64,000 bases of DNA from Sphingobium vermicomposti. GTDB lineage: Bacteria > Pseudomonadota > Alphaproteobacteria > Sphingomonadales > Sphingomonadaceae. Under the pieces are notes generated by a model that was not told where the DNA came from, ran no database searches, and worked only from the letters and a program-made list of their open reading frames with translations. The translations under genes and the position numbers were made by a program. Location of the stretch: positions 186,001 through 250,000 of the forward strand of contig NZ_JAASQR010000001.1 in the NCBI RefSeq assembly GCF_011762025.1, written 5' to 3'. Below, piece after piece: positions 1 to 8,997 of this stretch. How positions within the stretch are numbered: position 1 is the first letter of the stretch; each line of letters begins with the position of its first letter.

Positions 1-120
1 ATCCAGCCGCCCGTTCATCGGCCAGGCGCGACGGTCAAAGGCCGGGGGAGCGAATAGGGGCGAATCCATGGAGCGCATGGTTACGGTTTGGTAAGCCATC
101 CGGTCTAGAAGATTAGAGTC

Positions 121-594
121 ATGACGGGGGAATATTTCAAGCTGGCGCTGCTGTGCGCCCTGGCGCTGCTGCTGATCGCTGCATCCATAACGGATCTGCG
201 CTCGCGGATTATCTCCAATAGGCTGAACCTTTTCATCGCGGTGATGGCACCTCTGTGGTGGCTTGCCAATGACCTGCCGCTCTGGCCCGGCATGACCGTG
301 CAGCTCATCCTGGCGCTGTCGGTATTCGCGATCTTCGCTGTCCTGTTCGCCTTTGGGTGCATGGGCGGGGGTGACGTAAAGATGCTGGGGGCGCTCGCAC
401 TCTGGTTCCCGTGGCAGCCCCTGTTGTCGATGCTGATGGTCATGGCGATCCTGGGCGGCGTGGTCACGATCGTCACGGTCGTCCACCATCGCGTAACCCG
501 GCGGCTGGGCCAACCACAAATACCTTATGGCGTCGCAATATCTGTGGCGGCTTTGTGGCTGATTGGCGAACGATATCTTAACCAATTTGCGTAA
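121..594 (+). CDS. cpaA: Prepilin peptidase CpaA (Tad/Flp pilus, A24 family)
   Basis: Inner-membrane aspartic peptidase that cleaves and methylates Flp-type prepilins. The 157-residue protein has several hydrophobic helices and both family motifs: an Asp in the early segment SITDLRSRIISNRLN and a second Asp in the loop GGGDVKMLG, the two expected catalytic aspartates. It lacks the N-terminal methylase domain of PilD, as usual for CpaA/TadV. It heads a same-strand run of cpa/tad genes. A GAGTC methylation site (116-120) sits immediately before the ATG. The pilin gene and the real start of the operon probably lie before base 1. Confidence 0.93.
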   Translation: MTGEYFKLALLCALALLLIAASITDLRSRIISNRLNLFIAVMAPLWWLANDLPLWPGMTVQLILALSVFAIFAVLFAFGCMGGGDVKMLGALALWFPWQPLLSMLMVMAILGGVVTIVTVVHHRVTRRLGQPQIPYGVAISVAALWLIGERYLNQFA

Positions 595-644
595 TCATGA
601 CGGTTCAGGCGGAACTCGCCTGATTGAGGGAGATGAATTTCATC

Positions 645-1652
645 ATGGACGCCAAGAAAATCGTTCTGCTGGTCGGAGCGCTTATCATAGCGGTCACGAC
701 GGCCCTTCTAGCGCGCAACATGCTGAGTTCGTCGGGTGCGCCCCAGGCGGGTGCATCAGCGATGCCCGTGGAAGCAAACCAGCCCCATGTGCTGGTCGCC
801 ACCAGGGCGCTGCCGGTAGGCTCGATCCTGAATGCGGAAAGCTTCCGCTTTCAGCCCTGGCCCAAGGATTTGGTCGAACAGGCCTATTATATCCGTGGGG
901 AAGCTGATCCGGCCAAGCTGATCGGCAGCGTCATTCGCACCGCCATTTCCGCAGGCCAGCCGATGACACTGGGTTCGGTGATCAAGCCGGGCGAGCGCGG
1001 CTTTCTGGCCGCGGCTCTTGGGCCGGGCATGCGCGCCGTGACGGTGCCGGTGTCCGCGCAGAATTCCGTCGCCGGATTTGTCTTCCCAGGCGATCGCATC
1101 GACCTGGTGCTGACGCAGAGCGTCAGCGGCGGGGGCGAAGGCGATCCGCTCAAGGTTTCCGAAACGATCCTGCGCAACCTGCGCGTGCTGGCCACCGATC
1201 AGCGCATGGACGCCATGGGCGACGACGGCAAGCCGGTCGTCCAGACCTATTCCAACGTCACGCTGGAAGTAACGCCCAAGATCGCCGAAAAGATCGCGGT
1301 TGCGCAGACCATCGGTTCGCTGTCGCTGTCGCTGCGTTCGCTGGCGGATAATCCGTCGGAGTTGGACGCCGCCATAGCCGGTGCCGACGTCGACTTGCCC
1401 GACGGTGCCAGCCAGCAAGCCGAAAAGACGATCATCGCCAAATTGGCGGCGCGTCCCATCGACCGGGGCGGCACCTTTTCCACCGGCGCCGACGTGTCGC
1501 GCTATCAGCGCAGCAACGTCCCCGCCAAGCCGTTGCAAGGGTCAGCCGTACCCGCCGGGGGATCGGGGACCGGCACAGTCGCCCTGAACGGCCCTGTCAT
1601 CCGCATCGCTCGCGGCACCAATGTGACCGAAGTTCCGGTCGGGGGGAAGTAA
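645..1652 (+). CDS. cpaB: Flp pilus assembly protein CpaB (RcpC)
   Basis: Periplasmic accessory protein of the Tad secretion system, thought to act with the secretin. The protein has a short N-terminal hydrophobic anchor ([18 protein letters not shown]), then an SAF-like domain (about residues 45-110, [13 protein letters not shown]) and the RcpC/CpaB domain (about 115-240) with the motif [15 protein letters not shown] [13 protein letters not shown] chose the ATG at 645 because GAGGGAG at 626-632 is a ribosome-binding site; an ATG at 633 is too close to it and a TTG at 624 would overlap it. The stop is followed one base later by cpaC. Confidence 0.92.
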   Translation: MDAKKIVLLVGALIIAVTTALLARNMLSSSGAPQAGASAMPVEANQPHVLVATRALPVGSILNAESFRFQPWPKDLVEQAYYIRGEADPAKLIGSVIRTAISAGQPMTLGSVIKPGERGFLAAALGPGMRAVTVPVSAQNSVAGFVFPGDRIDLVLTQSVSGGGEGDPLKVSETILRNLRVLATDQRMDAMGDDGKPVVQTYSNVTLEVTPKIAEKIAVAQTIGSLSLSLRSLADNPSELDAAIAGADVDLPDGASQQAEKTIIAKLAARPIDRGGTFSTGADVSRYQRSNVPAKPLQGSAVPAGGSGTGTVALNGPVIRIARGTNVTEVPVGGK

Positions 1653-1653
1653 G

Positions 1654-3165
1654 ATGAAGCGTTTCCACCTTCACGCGGGCAAGGCGGCGGTCAAACCGCT
1701 CGTCGGCCCCGCCATCGCGCTGGGCCTGGCGGTCGCCATGGCCGCCACGCCGACCGCCGCACTCAACGCCGCTCCCGCTGCGATGCAGGACAATGCGATC
1801 CTGATGTCGGTGGGTGGCAGCCGGGTAGTCAACCTGTCGGCGAAAATGTCCGACGTGGTGATCGCCGACCCCGAAGTCGTGGACGTCCATGTCCGCGCCC
1901 AGAACCAGCTTTACCTGATCGCCAAGAAGCCGGGTGAAACAACCGTCTTCGTGACGGCGACCAATGGCAAGGTGCTGTTTTCCGGCACGGTGCGGGTGGG
2001 CAACAACCTGACCAGCATCGACGACATGCTGGACTTGGCCATGCCCAATGCGAACATCGCGGTGAACAAGATGAACGGCATGGTCCTGTTGACCGGCACG
2101 ATCGCCGCGCCTGAAGACGCGGCAGAAGCCGAGCGCCTGACACAGGCCTTCGTCGGCAAGGATGTGACCGTGGTCAGTCGCCTGCGCACCGCCACGCCGC
2201 TGCAGGTCAACCTGCAGGTGAAGATCGCCGAAGTCAGCCGCGATGTCGGCCACAAGATCGGCACGAACTTCGCTTCGCGCGATCCCGGCATCGGCAAGTT
2301 CGTAGGTAATATCGGCGGCGGTACGCGCAATGCGGTCACCTTCGACGCAGGCGGGGGGGGGACGTTTATCAACCCTGTCGACGGTAGCTACACCCTAGGC
2401 GGCGTCGCCAGCATCCTGGGCATGGACGTTGCCGCAGTGCTCGACCTGGCCGAATCAGCGGGCCTGTCCACAACGCTGGCTCAGCCAAACCTGACCTCGC
2501 TTTCGGGCGAAACCGCGAGCTTCCTGGCCGGTGGCGAATTCCCTTACACCGTCACCAACGGCACACAAGGCAACAGCCTGGAATGGAAGCAATATGGCGT
2601 GCAGCTTGCCTTCACGCCGACGGTTCTGGCGGACGGCCGCATTTCCCTGCGCGTGCGCCCGACAGTGTCGAGCCTCGACTTCTCGGTCGACCTCAATGTT
2701 CCGGCCTTGAAGACGCGCACCGCGGAAACGACGGTAGAACTCGGCTCCGGTCAGGCCTTCATGATCGCAGGCTTGCTCAGCAACGACACGGGCAATTCGG
2801 TCAACAAGGTTCCGGGCCTGGGCAACATCCCCATCCTGGGTAGCCTGTTCAAGTCGCGCTCGTTTCAGCGTAACGAGACGGAACTGGTCATCGTCGTCAC
2901 GCCTTACCTCGTAAAGCCGATCAACGCGTCCGACGTGCGCCTGCCGACCGATGGCTTCCGCAACGCCAACCAGGGACAGGGCCTGTTCCTTCAGCAGGGT
3001 CACGACGGCGTCAGCGGCGCCCGCGCGCCCATGCCCAGCCGTGGCCCCGCCGAGCAGATCCCACCGCCCGGCCCGCAAGCGTCATCGTCGATGCCCGCCG
3101 TGGCCGCGCGAAACGACGGTAAGCGGCAGGCCAAGTCGAACGCCGCTCCCGGCTTCAGCTTCTGA
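1654..3165 (+). CDS. cpaC: Type II/III secretin CpaC (RcpA) of the Tad pilus
   Basis: Outer-membrane secretin channel through which Flp pili are extruded. A signal peptide (hydrophobic stretch ending near AAPAAMQ) is followed by an N-terminal pilus-secretin domain ([26 protein letters not shown]), a BON-like region (about 125-180), and the C-terminal secretin domain with the hallmark [35 protein letters not shown]. 503 residues, normal for CpaC. The C-terminal 60 residues are Pro/Ser-rich and probably disordered. Starts one base after the cpaB stop, so it is translationally linked. Confidence 0.95.
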   Translation: MKRFHLHAGKAAVKPLVGPAIALGLAVAMAATPTAALNAAPAAMQDNAILMSVGGSRVVNLSAKMSDVVIADPEVVDVHVRAQNQLYLIAKKPGETTVFVTATNGKVLFSGTVRVGNNLTSIDDMLDLAMPNANIAVNKMNGMVLLTGTIAAPEDAAEAERLTQAFVGKDVTVVSRLRTATPLQVNLQVKIAEVSRDVGHKIGTNFASRDPGIGKFVGNIGGGTRNAVTFDAGGGGTFINPVDGSYTLGGVASILGMDVAAVLDLAESAGLSTTLAQPNLTSLSGETASFLAGGEFPYTVTNGTQGNSLEWKQYGVQLAFTPTVLADGRISLRVRPTVSSLDFSVDLNVPALKTRTAETTVELGSGQAFMIAGLLSNDTGNSVNKVPGLGNIPILGSLFKSRSFQRNETELVIVVTPYLVKPINASDVRLPTDGFRNANQGQGLFLQQGHDGVSGARAPMPSRGPAEQIPPPGPQASSSMPAVAARNDGKRQAKSNAAPGFSF

Positions 3166-3182
3166 TCCGAAGGACGAAGGAC

Positions 3183-3845
3183 ATGATCATGATGTCATCC
3201 ACTATCTCTGCGTCCCGGACGATGCTGCGCATCAGCGCGCTTGCGCTGCTGGCCCTGCCGCTCGCCGCCTGCCAGCATGACAATCGCGGCCTCGAATCGG
3301 TTCACCAGCCGGTCGTCAGCCACACCGCCTTTACCTATGACGTGCAGGCGGGTCCCGATGGCGGCCTTACGACGAGCGAAGCCGTCCGCCTGCAGGGCTG
3401 GCTCGCGTCAATCGGCCTTGGCTATGGCGACAAGGTCGCACTGGTCACCGACGGTGCCTATTACAGCCCGTCCCTGCGCGAAGGCATTGCCGATGTCCTG
3501 GGACGCCGGGGCATGTTGATCGGCGAAGACAGCTCTGCCGCGGCTGGCCAGGCCCCGGACGGCAGCGTCCGCCTGATCGTGCGCCGCGCAAGTGCGAGCG
3601 TGCCCGGCTGTCCCGACTGGTCGGACAAGGCCGAAAGCAGCATGCAAATGGGCACGTCGGCCAATTTCGGGTGCGGCGTGAACGGCAACCTGGCCGCGAT
3701 GATCGCTGACCCCGAAGATCTGGTTCGTGGCCAGAGCACAGACAGCGACCTGCGCACGGCGACGTCGAACCGTGCGATTTCCACCTATCGCGACAAGGCC
3801 CCGACCGGATCGGGCGACCTTAAATCCCAATATGGAGGCAATTGA
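3183..3845 (+). CDS. cpaD: Pilus assembly lipoprotein CpaD
   Basis: Probable pilotin-like outer-membrane lipoprotein that helps the secretin. A signal sequence ends in the lipobox LAAC (Cys at about residue 30). The rest matches the CpaD family pattern: conserved CPDWS, NFGCGVNGNLAAMIADPEDLVRGQ, and the terminal YRDKAPTG motif that I know from CpaD proteins. Two ATGs lie close together at the start (3183 and 3189/3192); the first is used here. Followed after one base by the cpaE start. Confidence 0.92.
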   Translation: MIMMSSTISASRTMLRISALALLALPLAACQHDNRGLESVHQPVVSHTAFTYDVQAGPDGGLTTSEAVRLQGWLASIGLGYGDKVALVTDGAYYSPSLREGIADVLGRRGMLIGEDSSAAAGQAPDGSVRLIVRRASASVPGCPDWSDKAESSMQMGTSANFGCGVNGNLAAMIADPEDLVRGQSTDSDLRTATSNRAISTYRDKAPTGSGDLKSQYGGN

Positions 3846-3846
3846 G

Positions 3847-5130
3847 ATGAACGCGCCTTGGAAACCCGGAATGACCGGCCAGCGTGATCCCTTCCACGCC
3901 TTCGTATGCGACGATCACAGCCACGACCTGCTATCGGTCATCGTCTCCGAAATGGGATGGGCCCCTGAAAAGGTGAACAAGGGCGGCATGCGCAATGCAG
4001 TGCAGAGCCTGTCCGTCACCGCGAGTCCGCAAATCCTGTTCGTCGACATGTCCGAAAGCGGCGACCCGCTCAACGACATCAACAGCCTTGCCGAAGTCTG
4101 TGAACCCGGAACGGTGGTGATCGCCGCCGGCCAGGTCAACGACGTGCGCCTTTACCGCGATCTGCTGGCCAGCGGCATACAGGATTATCTGTTGAAGCCA
4201 TTTGGCGCGGACCAGCTGCGTGACGCGCTGGCGCAGGCGCAGGCGGTGTTCTTTGCACCGCGCGATGCCGCACCCGAACATAGTCACATCACCACCGCCG
4301 TCATAGGCACGCGGGGTGGCGTAGGTGCTTCCAGCATCGCGACCTCGCTCGCCTGGCTGCTCAGCACCAAGCATCAGCGTCCGACCGCCCTGCTGGACCT
4401 GGACGTTCATTTCGGCACCGCGGCGCTCGCCATGGACCTGGAACCGGGTCGCGGCCTGACCGACGCGATCGAAAATCCCAGCCGTATCGACGGCCTGTTC
4501 ATCGAACGCGCCATGGTCCGCGCCAGCGAAACGCTCGCGATCCTGTCGGCCGAAGCACCGATCAATCAGCCGATGATGACGGACGGCGGCGCTTTCTACC
4601 AGCTGCTGGAAGAATTCCGTTCCGCTTTCGAATGCACCGTCATCGACTTGCCGCGCAATATGCTGATCCAGCACCCGCACCTTATGGGCGACGCCAATAT
4701 CACGGTGGTCGTCACCGAGTTGACGCTGGCAGCGGCACGCGATTCGATCCGCGTCCTTTCATGGCTCAAGAGCAACGCTCCACAGTCGCGGGTGCTGGTC
4801 GTCGCCAACCGCGTCCACCCCGGCGTACCGGAAATCAGCCGCAAGGATTTCGAGGCGTCGATCGAACGCAAGATCGACATCCTGATCCCGTTCGATCTGC
4901 GCATCGCCGCCCAATCTGCCAAGCTGGGCAAGACGCTGGCGGAAACCGCAAAGGGCAACAAGGTAGGCGCCGCCTGCTTCAGCCTGCTGGAAGCGGTCAT
5001 CGGCGCGGCCGAAGAGGATGAAGGCGACGGCAAGGCGACAAAGAAGGGCGACTCCCTGCTTGGCAAGATTGCGAGCCTCAAATCCCGCATCCCTGCCCGT
5101 CGCAAGGATAAGGCGGCGGCGCGGAACTAA
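3847..5130 (+). CDS. cpaE: Pilus assembly ATPase-like protein CpaE (TadZ)
   Basis: Localisation factor of the Tad system, a MinD/ParA-like protein with a receiver-like N-terminal domain. Residues about 20-135 form the atypical receiver-like part (ends in DYLLKPFGADQLRDAL). The P-loop-like segment is TRGGVGASSIATSL, a deviant Walker A without the usual Lys-Thr pair, as common in CpaE/TadZ. The ATG at 3847 is preceded by GGAGG at 3834-3838. An upstream in-frame extension to 3727 would overlap cpaD and is rejected. Basic Lys/Arg-rich C-terminus. Confidence 0.92.
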   Translation: MNAPWKPGMTGQRDPFHAFVCDDHSHDLLSVIVSEMGWAPEKVNKGGMRNAVQSLSVTASPQILFVDMSESGDPLNDINSLAEVCEPGTVVIAAGQVNDVRLYRDLLASGIQDYLLKPFGADQLRDALAQAQAVFFAPRDAAPEHSHITTAVIGTRGGVGASSIATSLAWLLSTKHQRPTALLDLDVHFGTAALAMDLEPGRGLTDAIENPSRIDGLFIERAMVRASETLAILSAEAPINQPMMTDGGAFYQLLEEFRSAFECTVIDLPRNMLIQHPHLMGDANITVVVTELTLAAARDSIRVLSWLKSNAPQSRVLVVANRVHPGVPEISRKDFEASIERKIDILIPFDLRIAAQSAKLGKTLAETAKGNKVGAACFSLLEAVIGAAEEDEGDGKATKKGDSLLGKIASLKSRIPARRKDKAAARN

Positions 5131-5163
5131 GCAGCACTCCCCCCTCACGGAACGGGCGATCAC

Positions 5164-6162
5164 ATGGACGGCAATTTCTTCCTGCTCTTGATGCTGCTGA
5201 CAGCCCTTTTCGGGATGGTCGCCATGGCCATTTCCGGGCCGTCGGCCAACCAGGCGAGCAGGCGTCGCGTCGACCTTATCCGGGCCCGGCACAGCGGCTC
5301 ACACGACGCGATCCTGGAAACGCGCATGCGCAAGGCGATTTCCAACCGCCAGACCGGTGCCGAAATGAAGATGCTGACGTCGCTCGTCCCGAACCCGGAA
5401 AACCTGACCAAGCGTTTGAAGGCGACGGGCAAGAAGTGGACGCTCAACAACTATATGACCACCTGCGCCATCATTGCGCTGGTGCTTTGCGCGCTGATGC
5501 TGCTGCGTGGCTACCCGCCCCTTCTGGCGGTGATGCTCAGTCTGGCGGCAGGGCTTGGCTTGCCGCATATTTGGGTCGGTCGCCTGATCACCAAGCGGGT
5601 GCTTCGTTTCACCAGCAAATTCCCCGACGCGCTTGAGCTTATGACGCGCGGTCTGCGTTCCGGCCTGCCGATCTCCGAAACGCTGAGCGTCGTCGCATCC
5701 GAAGTTCCAGGCCCGGTGGGCGAGGAATTCAAGCTGATCACCGAACGCATCAAGATCGGCAAGACGATGGATCAGGCAATGCAGGAAACCGCCGACCGCC
5801 TGGACACGCCGGAGTTTCAGTTTTTCGTCATCAGCCTTACCATCCAGCGGGAAACCGGCGGCAACCTGGCGGAAACGCTCGCCAACCTGGCGACGGTGCT
5901 GCGCCAACGTTCGCAGATGAAGCTCAAGATCCGCGCCATGTCGTCGGAATCCAAGGCTTCTGCCTACATCATCGGAGCGCTGCCGTTCCTGGTGTTCGGC
6001 ATGATCTGCTACATCAACTACGGCTATATGTCGCCGTTCTTCACGCCGGACCCGGCGGGCTTGTTCGGCCTGTCGCTGATGCAGGTCATCGGCATCGGCG
6101 GCATGTGCTGGATGGCCATTGGCGCCTTCATCATGGCGCAAATGATCAGCTTCGAAATTTGA
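5164..6162 (+). CDS. tadB: Tad secretion inner-membrane protein TadB (T2SS F family)
   Basis: Polytopic platform protein for Flp pilus assembly. It has an N-terminal transmembrane helix, two helices at about 95-135, a central GspF/TadB cytoplasmic domain (about 150-270: FPDALELMTRGLRSGLPISETL, ETGGNLAETLANLATVLRQR) and two C-terminal helices. 332 residues. It follows cpaE after only 33 bp. In most alphaproteobacterial tad loci the ATPase gene cpaF sits exactly here; it is absent. Confidence 0.93.
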   Translation: MDGNFFLLLMLLTALFGMVAMAISGPSANQASRRRVDLIRARHSGSHDAILETRMRKAISNRQTGAEMKMLTSLVPNPENLTKRLKATGKKWTLNNYMTTCAIIALVLCALMLLRGYPPLLAVMLSLAAGLGLPHIWVGRLITKRVLRFTSKFPDALELMTRGLRSGLPISETLSVVASEVPGPVGEEFKLITERIKIGKTMDQAMQETADRLDTPEFQFFVISLTIQRETGGNLAETLANLATVLRQRSQMKLKIRAMSSESKASAYIIGALPFLVFGMICYINYGYMSPFFTPDPAGLFGLSLMQVIGIGGMCWMAIGAFIMAQMISFEI

Positions 6163-6178
6163 TGGGAAGGACATAATC

Positions 6179-7171
6179 ATGGAATCCGCTCCCGTCCCCG
6201 GCGGCACGTTGTTCGGCATGACCGCTACCGATTTCGGCACGCTGCTCGCCGCGCTCGCCACCCTTGCCACCCTGTTCGCGCTCTATGCAGTGACGACGGT
6301 GCGCGATCCGATGGCGAAACGGGTCAAGGCGCTCAACGAACGGCGTGAACAGTTGAAGGCCGGCATCACCGCGTCGACCGCCCGCCGCCGCGCGAAACTG
6401 GTCAAGAAGAACCATACGACCGACCAGATGCGGTCATTCCTGTCCAGCCTCAAGGTGCTGCAGGACGACCAGTTGAAGGACGCGCAAATCCGCCTGGCAC
6501 AGGCCGGCATTCGATCCAAGGACTGGGCCGTTGCCATCATCTTCGGCCGGATGGTGCTGCCCATCGTCATCGGCGGAACCGCCGCGCTGATGATCTATGG
6601 CTTCGAGGCTTTCCCGGATTGGGGTGGTGGAAAACGGTTCATGGCCTTCGCCGTGGCGCTGCTGTTGTCCTACAAGGCCCCTGATCTTTTCATCGACAAC
6701 AAGATCCAGAAACGCGCAGCGGCCATCCGCAAGGGGATTCCCGACGCGCTCGACCTGCTGGTGATCTGCGCGGAAGCGGGCCTGACCGTGGACGCTGCCT
6801 TTAGCCGCGTGGCGCGGGAATTGGGCAAGGCTTATCCAGAGCTGGGCGATGAGTTCCAGCTGACCGCCATCGAACTGTCCTTCCTGACCGAACGGCGCAT
6901 GGCGTTTGAAAATCTGGCCACGCGCGTGAAGGTGGAAGCGATCAAGGGCGTGGTGACCACCATGATCCAGACCGAAAAATACGGCACCCCGCTCGCTTCG
7001 GCGCTGCGCGTGCTATCGGCGGAATTCCGTCACGAACGGATGATGCGTGCCGAAGAAAAGGCAGCGCGCCTGCCCGCAATCATGACCGTGCCGCTGATCC
7101 TGTTCATCCTGCCGACCTTGTTCGTCGTTATCCTGGGACCGGCGGCCTGTTCGATCAGCACTGCCTTCTAA
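6179..7171 (+). CDS. tadC: Tad secretion inner-membrane protein TadC (T2SS F family)
   Basis: Second GspF-family platform protein, paralogous to TadB and expected to pair with it. N-terminal helix (about 15-40), two helices near 120-165, the cytoplasmic core (IPDALDLLVICAEAGLTVDAAFSRV, EKYGTPLASALRVLSAEFRHERMMRAEEKAARLPAIMTVPLILFILP) and a last helix. 330 residues. Sits 16 bp after tadB and is the last gene of the operon in this window; no tadD-like TPR gene follows. Confidence 0.93.
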   Translation: MESAPVPGGTLFGMTATDFGTLLAALATLATLFALYAVTTVRDPMAKRVKALNERREQLKAGITASTARRRAKLVKKNHTTDQMRSFLSSLKVLQDDQLKDAQIRLAQAGIRSKDWAVAIIFGRMVLPIVIGGTAALMIYGFEAFPDWGGGKRFMAFAVALLLSYKAPDLFIDNKIQKRAAAIRKGIPDALDLLVICAEAGLTVDAAFSRVARELGKAYPELGDEFQLTAIELSFLTERRMAFENLATRVKVEAIKGVVTTMIQTEKYGTPLASALRVLSAEFRHERMMRAEEKAARLPAIMTVPLILFILPTLFVVILGPAACSISTAF

Positions 7172-7195
7172 AAGCAGAATAACAGGAGAGGACGG

Positions 7196-7221
7196 AAGGG
7201 GGCGCTTGCGAGCGGCCCCTT
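7196..7221. terminator. Hairpin between convergent tadC and racemase genes
   Basis: AAGGGGGCGCT and AGCGGCCCCTT form an 11-bp stem with one mismatch around the loop TGCG. It lies between the converging ends of tadC (plus) and the racemase gene (minus). Short T/A flanks only, so a bidirectional transcription stop is likely but not certain. Confidence 0.55.
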
Positions 7222-7237
7222 CACCGCGTTCAACGCT

Positions 7238-7930
7238 TCAATCGGCCAGGATGAAGTCGACGCCCGCCCGCGCATGAATGGCCGTGCCATCGTAGATCGG
7301 CAGGACATTGGCACGGACATCGACGATCATTTCCAATTCGGTGCAGGCTAGGATGGCCGCCTGCACATCTTCCTTCGCGATGTCGGTCAGTTCCGATTTC
7401 ATATAGCGTTCGGAATTGCGGCTCACCTTGCCCAGGGTCAGTTCCTCATAGACAATGCGGTCGATCCGCTCCGCCAGCTCCAGATCGGGCGGCAAGAGCG
7501 AAATGCCGTGCGACACCAGCCGCTTGCGATAAAAGCCTTCGGTCATGACGTTGCGCGTCCCGATCAGCGCCGCTTTCCTGATCCCGTCGGCTTTCATCTG
7601 GCGACCGACCACGTCGGCAATGTTGATGATGGGAATATCGACGCCCGCTTGCACCTCGTCATAGACGCGATGCATGCTGTTGGCGCAGATCAGCAGACCA
7701 GCAGCGCCTGCCTGTTCCAGCCGCCGCGCGGAGGCCGTGAGAACATCGCCCGCATGGGCCCATTCCTCGTCCGTGGTCGACCGGCCTATATCGGCGAAAT
7801 CCAGGCTTTCGATCAGCAAGGGCGCGCCATGCTGCCCGCCCTTGGCGCGATTTACGGCCTGATTGATGATCTGGTAATAGCGCGCGGTGGACGTCCAGCT
7901 AAGACCGCCGATCAGACCCAGTTTTTTCAT
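7238..7930 (-). CDS. Aspartate/glutamate racemase family protein
   Basis: Cofactor-independent amino-acid racemase, 230 residues, probably aspartate type. It starts KKLGLIGGLSWTSTARYYQIIN, the usual opening of the Asp racemase branch. Two catalytic Cys positions are visible: LLICANSMHRV (about residue 80) and AAILACTELEMIV (about 195). The ATG at 7930 begins the conserved fold; the longer reading frame upstream (to 7984) adds an unrelated Gly-rich piece. Substrate specificity is not shown by the sequence. It is the last gene on the minus strand after the pnt-like genes, 57 bp downstream of them. Confidence 0.82.
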   Translation of the reverse strand: MKKLGLIGGLSWTSTARYYQIINQAVNRAKGGQHGAPLLIESLDFADIGRSTTDEEWAHAGDVLTASARRLEQAGAAGLLICANSMHRVYDEVQAGVDIPIINIADVVGRQMKADGIRKAALIGTRNVMTEGFYRKRLVSHGISLLPPDLELAERIDRIVYEELTLGKVSRNSERYMKSELTDIAKEDVQAAILACTELEMIVDVRANVLPIYDGTAIHARAGVDFILAD

Positions 7931-7987
7931 GTAACGCCTTACCCCAAAGCATCGACCGGAAGCTTCCCCTCCGCCGCCGCTCAAGCG

Positions 7988-8659
7988 TTAGGCACGCCGC
8001 CGCGCTGGGGCAAGTCCCTTCCCGCCCGCACCCCAACGAAGGCGCGCCCAAAGCACCAGCCCTGACGTACCAGCGAGTCCCCCGGCCACGACCAGCCCCG
8101 CATGCTGGAGCAGAAAGGCCAGAGCCGTCACCGAACAGCCAGCCAGGCCGCCAGCCATCGCCAGCAGCCTGATCCGCCTCGCCTGATCGCCCGGCCCGCC
8201 CCGGCCCGCGAACATGGCGACCATGGCCACTACCCACGCCAGCGCGCCGGTCGCCGCCGTAACGCCGACCAGCAGCAGCGCTCCCCCTGTAACGCCATCG
8301 CCCCGCGCGGGCATGATGCCAAAGGCATTGGGGTTGAGATAGGCGGCAAGCGCCGCGCAGAGCATGGACAAGCCGATGGCTCCGCAAAACGCCGTCAGCA
8401 ACGTCGGCAGCGCCTGCGGTCGCCATCCACGCGCCAGCACCAGCCCCAGCGATGCACCGATGAGCAAAGTGCCCGCGATTTCCGGCAGGTTGACGATATC
8501 CGCACTGTAGATCCCAGCCGCGGCAAGCAGCAGCACGCCGACACCAGCGGCATGCAATCGCCGTTGGCTGGCCTCTGCTTCATATTTCCACAGGGACAGG
8601 ACGAACAGCAGGGACGACAGCGCCCATGCGACAAGGACGGCGTCCACCCCGCCGCTCAC
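7988..8659 (-). CDS. PntB-like membrane protein lacking the NADP-binding domain
   Basis: 223-residue polytopic protein that I read as a diverged transmembrane domain II of transhydrogenase subunit beta. The opening (LFVLSLWKYEAEASQRRLHAAGVG) and the segment LGLVLARGWRPQALPTLLTAFCGAIGLSM line up with PntB positions normally reading GAVIARRVEMTAMPQLVAAFHSLVGLAA. About eight hydrophobic helices follow. The whole C-terminal domain III (about 180 residues, NADP site) is missing and the protein ends in a short basic tail. The start codon overlaps the stop of the upstream gene by 4 bp. It could be non-functional, or part of a different complex. Confidence 0.6.
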   Translation of the reverse strand: MSGGVDAVLVAWALSSLLFVLSLWKYEAEASQRRLHAAGVGVLLLAAAGIYSADIVNLPEIAGTLLIGASLGLVLARGWRPQALPTLLTAFCGAIGLSMLCAALAAYLNPNAFGIMPARGDGVTGGALLLVGVTAATGALAWVVAMVAMFAGRGGPGDQARRIRLLAMAGGLAGCSVTALAFLLQHAGLVVAGGLAGTSGLVLWARLRWGAGGKGLAPARRRA

Positions 8660-8925
8660 GGCCGCCCCCCTCTACCGCAGCGGCGAATGGCAATGATCGC
8701 GCCCGGCAGCACCGCGCTGGCAAACAGCACCGCGATCAGGCCGAGGTAGCGCGCAGCGACGCTCCCCGCTTCGGCCGCAACGATGAGCGCCCCGGCAAGG
8801 CCGCCAGAACACAGGATCAGGATGATTGCGGCGAGCGCGAACCCATCTTTGCGCTGGATGCGGATTGCCGCGAACCCGCCGACAATGCAGGCCAGGGCGA
8901 ATGGAATGACCAGGAAAGCGTTCAT
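8656..8925 (-). CDS. Divergent transhydrogenase alpha part 2 (PntAB-like)
   Basis: 89-residue protein with three hydrophobic helices. The segment GGLAGALIVAAEAGSVAARY followed by LGLIAVLFASAVLPGAIIAIRR resembles the PntA part 2 pattern (VGALIAAG..GS..AK.LG..AVVLASVNIFGGF), with the same spacing. Conserved polar residues differ, so it is a divergent copy. Located 72 bp after pntA on the same strand and overlapping the next gene by ATGA, which fits the pntAA-pntAB-pntB order. Confidence 0.62.
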   Translation of the reverse strand: MNAFLVIPFALACIVGGFAAIRIQRKDGFALAAIILILCSGGLAGALIVAAEAGSVAARYLGLIAVLFASAVLPGAIIAIRRCGRGGRP

Positions 8926-8997
8926 CCGTCCCCGGCCTCCAGATCACCTGTGCCCGTCGGCTCTCCCTCCCCCACTGAGAGAGAGCCTGACAAGGGA

